A DNA stretch of 64,000 bases, taken from positions 62,001 to 126,000 of the forward strand of contig NZ_JACBFQ010000011.1 in NCBI RefSeq assembly GCF_021401125.1, in the 5' to 3' direction. The stretch comes from Xanthobacter sp. NM-59. GTDB lineage: Bacteria > Pseudomonadota > Alphaproteobacteria > Rhizobiales > Xanthobacteraceae. This document shows positions 61,654 to 64,000 of this stretch, piece after piece (positions within the stretch are counted from its first letter, which is position 1; every line of letters starts with the position of its first letter). Both the position numbers and the translations under genes were made by a program. A model generated the notes under the pieces. The model did not search any database and had not been told where the DNA came from. It saw only the letters and a list, made by a program, of their open reading frames with translations.

Positions 61654-63390
61654 ATGACCCGTGACGACAATTTCCGCGTCCGGCCCGGCCGCATCCGCTC
61701 ATCACGCGCCCAGCGGGCAAAGCCTTTTGTCGCCCAGGCCCTCGCCGCCGCTCAGAAGGCCGGCGGGCGCATCTCCCGCGCCGGCAAGATCACCTCCGGT
61801 TCAGGCTCCCGCTTCGGGCGCGGCCGCACCGCCAGCGTGCGCGCCAACCGCCTCATCACCAGCCGTTCGCGCGGCGCCGTCGTCAAGGCCCGCGTGGTCT
61901 GGCACACCGCCCGGTCCACGCCGCTCGCCGCCCATCTTGTCTATCTGCGCCGCGAGGGTGTCACGCGCGACGGTGAGAAGGCGCGCATGTTCGGTCCCGA
62001 CACCGACGAGGCCGACGTCAAGGACTTCGGGGAAAGCTGCCAGGACGACCGCCACCATTTCCGCTTCATCGTCTCCCCCGACGACGCCGTGGAGATGTCG
62101 GATCTCAGGAGCTTCACCCGGGATCTCATGGCGCAGGTGGAGGAGGATCTCGGTACGAAGCTCGACTGGGTGGCGGTCGACCACTGGAACACGGAGCATC
62201 CCCACGTCCACGTGATCCTGCGCGGCCGCGCCGACGACGGCCGGGATCTTGTCATCGCCCGTGACTACATCAAGGAGGGGATGCGCAGCCGCGCGCAGGA
62301 TCTCGTCACCCAGGACCTCGGCCCGCGGACCGACCACGATATCCGCCATGCCCTCGAACGCCAGATCGAGGCCGAGCGCTGGACCCAGGTTGACCGCCAG
62401 CTCAAGCATGATGCAGACCGCAGCGGCCTTGTCGACCTTGCGCCGGCACCCGACCGGAAGCCGGACGCGTACCTCGCCTTGAAGGTGGGCCGGCTGCGCA
62501 AGCTCGAAAGCTTTGGCCTTGCCGAGGCCGTCTCCCCCGGCCGCTGGATCATCGTCGAGGAGGCCGAAGCCACCTTGCGCGAGCTGGGCGAGCGCGGCGA
62601 CATCATCAAGCGGATGCACCACGCGCTCACCGAGCGGGGAATCGAACGGGGACTGACGGACTACGTCCTGTCCGGGGAGATCCACCGGGAGCCGATCATC
62701 GGCCGCCTCGTCGATCGCGGTCTTGACGACGAGCTCCGCGGCACCGCTTTTGCCGTGGTGGACGGCATCGACGGCCGTACCCATCACATCCGCTTCTCCG
62801 ACCTCGATGCTGCCGGCGACAGCGCCCCCGGCTCCGTCGTCGAGCTGCGCCGCTACGAGGACACCGAGGGCCGCACCCGCACCGCGCTCGCTGTCCGCTC
62901 GGACCTCTCCATCGAGGCGCAGGTGACGGCGACCGGTGCCACCTGGCTCGACCGCCGGCTCGTCACCCGAGATCCGGCGCACCTCGGTGGTGGCTTCGGC
63001 CTGGAGGTGCAGCAGGCCATGGCGGCCCGCACCGATCACCTTGTCTCCGAGGGCTTCGCCCGGCGCGAGGGCCAGCGCATCGTCTTCGCCCGCAACCTCC
63101 TCACGACGCTGCGCGAGCGCGAACTGAATGCCCTCGGCCAGAGGCTCGCCGGCGAGATGGGGGCGCCCTTCCAGAAGGTAGCTGCCGACGAGTATGTCGC
63201 CGGCACCTACCGGCAGCGCTTCGCCCTCGCCTCCGGCCGCTTCGCGCTAATCGGCGGCGGGCTGGGCTTCCAGCTCGTACCCTGGACGCCGTCCATCGAG
63301 AAATATATCGGTCAGGAAATCTCCGGCGTCGCCCGCGCCGATGGCGGCATCGACTGGTCGTTCGGGCGCAAGCGCGGGCTGGGGTTGTGA
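61654..63390 (+). CDS. MobP-type relaxase with DUF3363 domain
   Basis: This is a 578-aa relaxase that nicks oriT and pilots the strand in conjugation. After a basic N-terminus, the relaxase domain spans roughly 70-230. It includes H-H-F-R-F-I-V-S-P near 126-134 and the metal triad H-P-H-V-H-V (His182, His184, His186). The C-terminal DUF3363 region follows (L-E-S-F-G-L-A and onward). The catalytic Tyr should lie near the N-terminus (A-H-L-V-Y-L-R-R). The adjacent RK2-like nic at 61500 fits this enzyme class. Coupling-protein and pilus genes lie beyond the window. Confidence 0.93.
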   Translation: MTRDDNFRVRPGRIRSSRAQRAKPFVAQALAAAQKAGGRISRAGKITSGSGSRFGRGRTASVRANRLITSRSRGAVVKARVVWHTARSTPLAAHLVYLRREGVTRDGEKARMFGPDTDEADVKDFGESCQDDRHHFRFIVSPDDAVEMSDLRSFTRDLMAQVEEDLGTKLDWVAVDHWNTEHPHVHVILRGRADDGRDLVIARDYIKEGMRSRAQDLVTQDLGPRTDHDIRHALERQIEAERWTQVDRQLKHDADRSGLVDLAPAPDRKPDAYLALKVGRLRKLESFGLAEAVSPGRWIIVEEAEATLRELGERGDIIKRMHHALTERGIERGLTDYVLSGEIHREPIIGRLVDRGLDDELRGTAFAVVDGIDGRTHHIRFSDLDAAGDSAPGSVVELRRYEDTEGRTRTALAVRSDLSIEAQVTATGATWLDRRLVTRDPAHLGGGFGLEVQQAMAARTDHLVSEGFARREGQRIVFARNLLTTLRERELNALGQRLAGEMGAPFQKVAADEYVAGTYRQRFALASGRFALIGGGLGFQLVPWTPSIEKYIGQEISGVARADGGIDWSFGRKRGLGL

Positions 63391-63429
63391 ATGGCCGCAG
63401 CAGGCTTGCGCTCCAGATGCGTTCTCCCT

Positions 63430-63449
63430 ATGTAGGTAACTACCTACAT
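63430..63449. promoter_or_regulatory. Palindromic operator of Phd/VapC module
   Basis: ATGTAGGTA and TACCTACAT flank AC, a perfect 20-bp palindrome ending just before the GGAGGTG ribosome-binding site of the antitoxin gene. Such sites bind Phd/YefM antitoxin dimers for autorepression. Confidence 0.75.
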
Positions 63450-63460
63450 GGAGGTGCGCC

Positions 63461-63715
63461 ATGACCCTCACAACCCTGTCCAGCCGCGAGCTGAACCACG
63501 ACGTCAGCAGCGCCAAGAAGGCGGCGCAGAAGGGCCCGGTCATCATCACCGACCGCGGCAAGCCTTCCCATGTGCTGATGACCTGGGACGAGTTCCGACG
63601 GCTGACCGGCCGGCGTCGCAGCCTCGCCGAGGCGCTTTCCATGCCCGGCCTGTCGGACATCGACTTCGAGCCCGCCCGCGTCCAGATTGCCCCGCGAAGC
63701 GTCGACCTGTCGTGA
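63461..63715 (+). CDS. Phd/YefM family antitoxin
   Basis: This 84-aa antitoxin has an N-terminal Phd/YefM domain (L-S-S-R-E-L-N-H-D-V-S-S-A-K-K-A-A, then G-P-V-I-I-T-D-R-G-K-P-S-H-V-L-M). The C-terminal part (D-I-D-F-E-P-A-R) wraps the toxin. GGAGGTG precedes ATG 63461, and the operator palindrome lies directly upstream. The toxin start overlaps its stop (GTGA). It is a likely stability module of the ICE, following the relaxase by 70 bp. Confidence 0.9.
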   Translation: MTLTTLSSRELNHDVSSAKKAAQKGPVIITDRGKPSHVLMTWDEFRRLTGRRRSLAEALSMPGLSDIDFEPARVQIAPRSVDLS

Positions 63716-64000
63716 GCTGGCTGCTGGACACCAACGTCGTCTCTGAGTTGCGCAAGCTCGGGGACGGCAAGGCGGACGCCAACGTCGTGGCGTGGATCGA
63801 GGCGGAGGACGTGGAGAGCTTCTTCATCTCGGCCATCACGATCCTCGAGCTGGAACGCGGGGTGCTCGGCATCCAGCGCCGCGACGGCGCGCAAGGCGCC
63901 CGTCTGAGGGCCTGGCTCGACACCCACGTCCGGCCCGGCTTCGCCGGCCGGATCCTGCCGGTGGACGATGCCGTCGCGACCCGCTGCGCGCATCTGCATG
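63712..64000 (+). CDS. VapC-like PIN-domain toxin, 3' end outside window
   Basis: The toxin partner of the Phd/YefM antitoxin starts at GTG 63712, overlapping the antitoxin stop by 4 nt. The visible 96 residues show S-W-L-L-D-T-N-V-V-S-E-L-R-K (metal-binding Asp6) and I-T-I-L-E-L-E-R-G, which carries the conserved Glu. P-V-D-D-A-V-A holds the next acidic residues. This is the FitB/VapC PIN ribonuclease type. The last part lies beyond the window edge. It is the second PIN-type toxin module in the integrated DNA, unlike the VapBC at 35101-35777. Confidence 0.9.
   Translation, partial: MSWLLDTNVVSELRKLGDGKADANVVAWIEAEDVESFFISAITILELERGVLGIQRRDGAQGARLRAWLDTHVRPGFAGRILPVDDAVATRCAHLH

Noticed and set aside
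61410-61664. Open frame between transglycosylase and relaxase genes
   Set aside because: It covers the nic-like sequence and repeats of the probable oriT, overlaps the relaxase start and lacks a ribosome-binding site.

Overview
The window is GC-rich and reads as a chromosomal segment of an alphaproteobacterium of the order Hyphomicrobiales. The evidence is the ChvI-ChvG-HprK-EIIA-HPr block, the lptF-lptG-lptD-surA-pdxA-rsmA cluster, the BA14K-domain proteins, and a family of mobile-element genes typical of that order. A member of the Xanthobacteraceae is my best guess, but this is inference only.

Positions 1-32.9 kb are core chromosome. They hold the 3' end of metH; two unrecognised small genes; a sulfur-handling operon (two YeeE/YedE membrane proteins plus an SQR-like flavoprotein) behind an AT-rich palindrome; the leftward LPS-transport and outer-membrane biogenesis cluster (lptF, lptG, lptD, surA-like, pdxA, rsmA); a TetR gene facing a lipid kinase-terC pair across a compact divergent promoter with two operators; a gamma-glutamylputrescine pair (puuB-like, puuA-like); a DUF3108 gene; infC with an apparent AUU start; two BA14K genes in inverted orientation that share a 74-bp identical 3' end; pckA; a HugZ-like gene; the ChvI/ChvG two-component system with the short HprK, EIIA and HPr of the regulatory PTS; and an orphan histidine kinase.

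A tRNA-Arg(ACG) at 32908-32984 is the left border of a large mosaic of integrated DNA that runs to the end of the window. A 186-bp direct repeat follows this tRNA and recurs at 40813-40997. There it sits directly behind a 77-nt tRNA-like remnant that shares 23 of 24 bases with the tRNA-Arg. This suggests two elements in tandem. Element A (33-40.8 kb) is decayed: orphan adenine methyltransferase, VapBC, DUF736, an unknown 216-aa gene, a GrpB-like gene, a serine recombinase and a broken ardC. Element B (40.8 kb to beyond the window) is an integrative and conjugative element. It carries a parB-like remnant and DUF736, then a type I restriction operon (hsdM-hsdS-Abi_C-ImmA/IrrE-DUF4411-hsdR). These are followed by DUF932, an IS3-family insertion in an XRE regulator, DUF2285-type regulators, an excisionase-like HTH protein and a RepA with iterons. 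The last part is transfer-related: DUF2840, TraF peptidase, DUF736, lytic transglycosylase, a likely oriT, the relaxase, and a Phd/VapC module cut by the window end. No integrase gene is visible.

The element genes show repeated damage: single-base insertions in hsdM and in the DUF2285 gene, nonsense codons in ardC and the parB-like gene, and an IS in the XRE gene. The most notable items are the restriction operon with three embedded accessory genes, the tRNA-like second junction, the RK2-type nic sequence upstream of the relaxase, the divergent TetR-controlled promoter pair, and the AUU start of infC.
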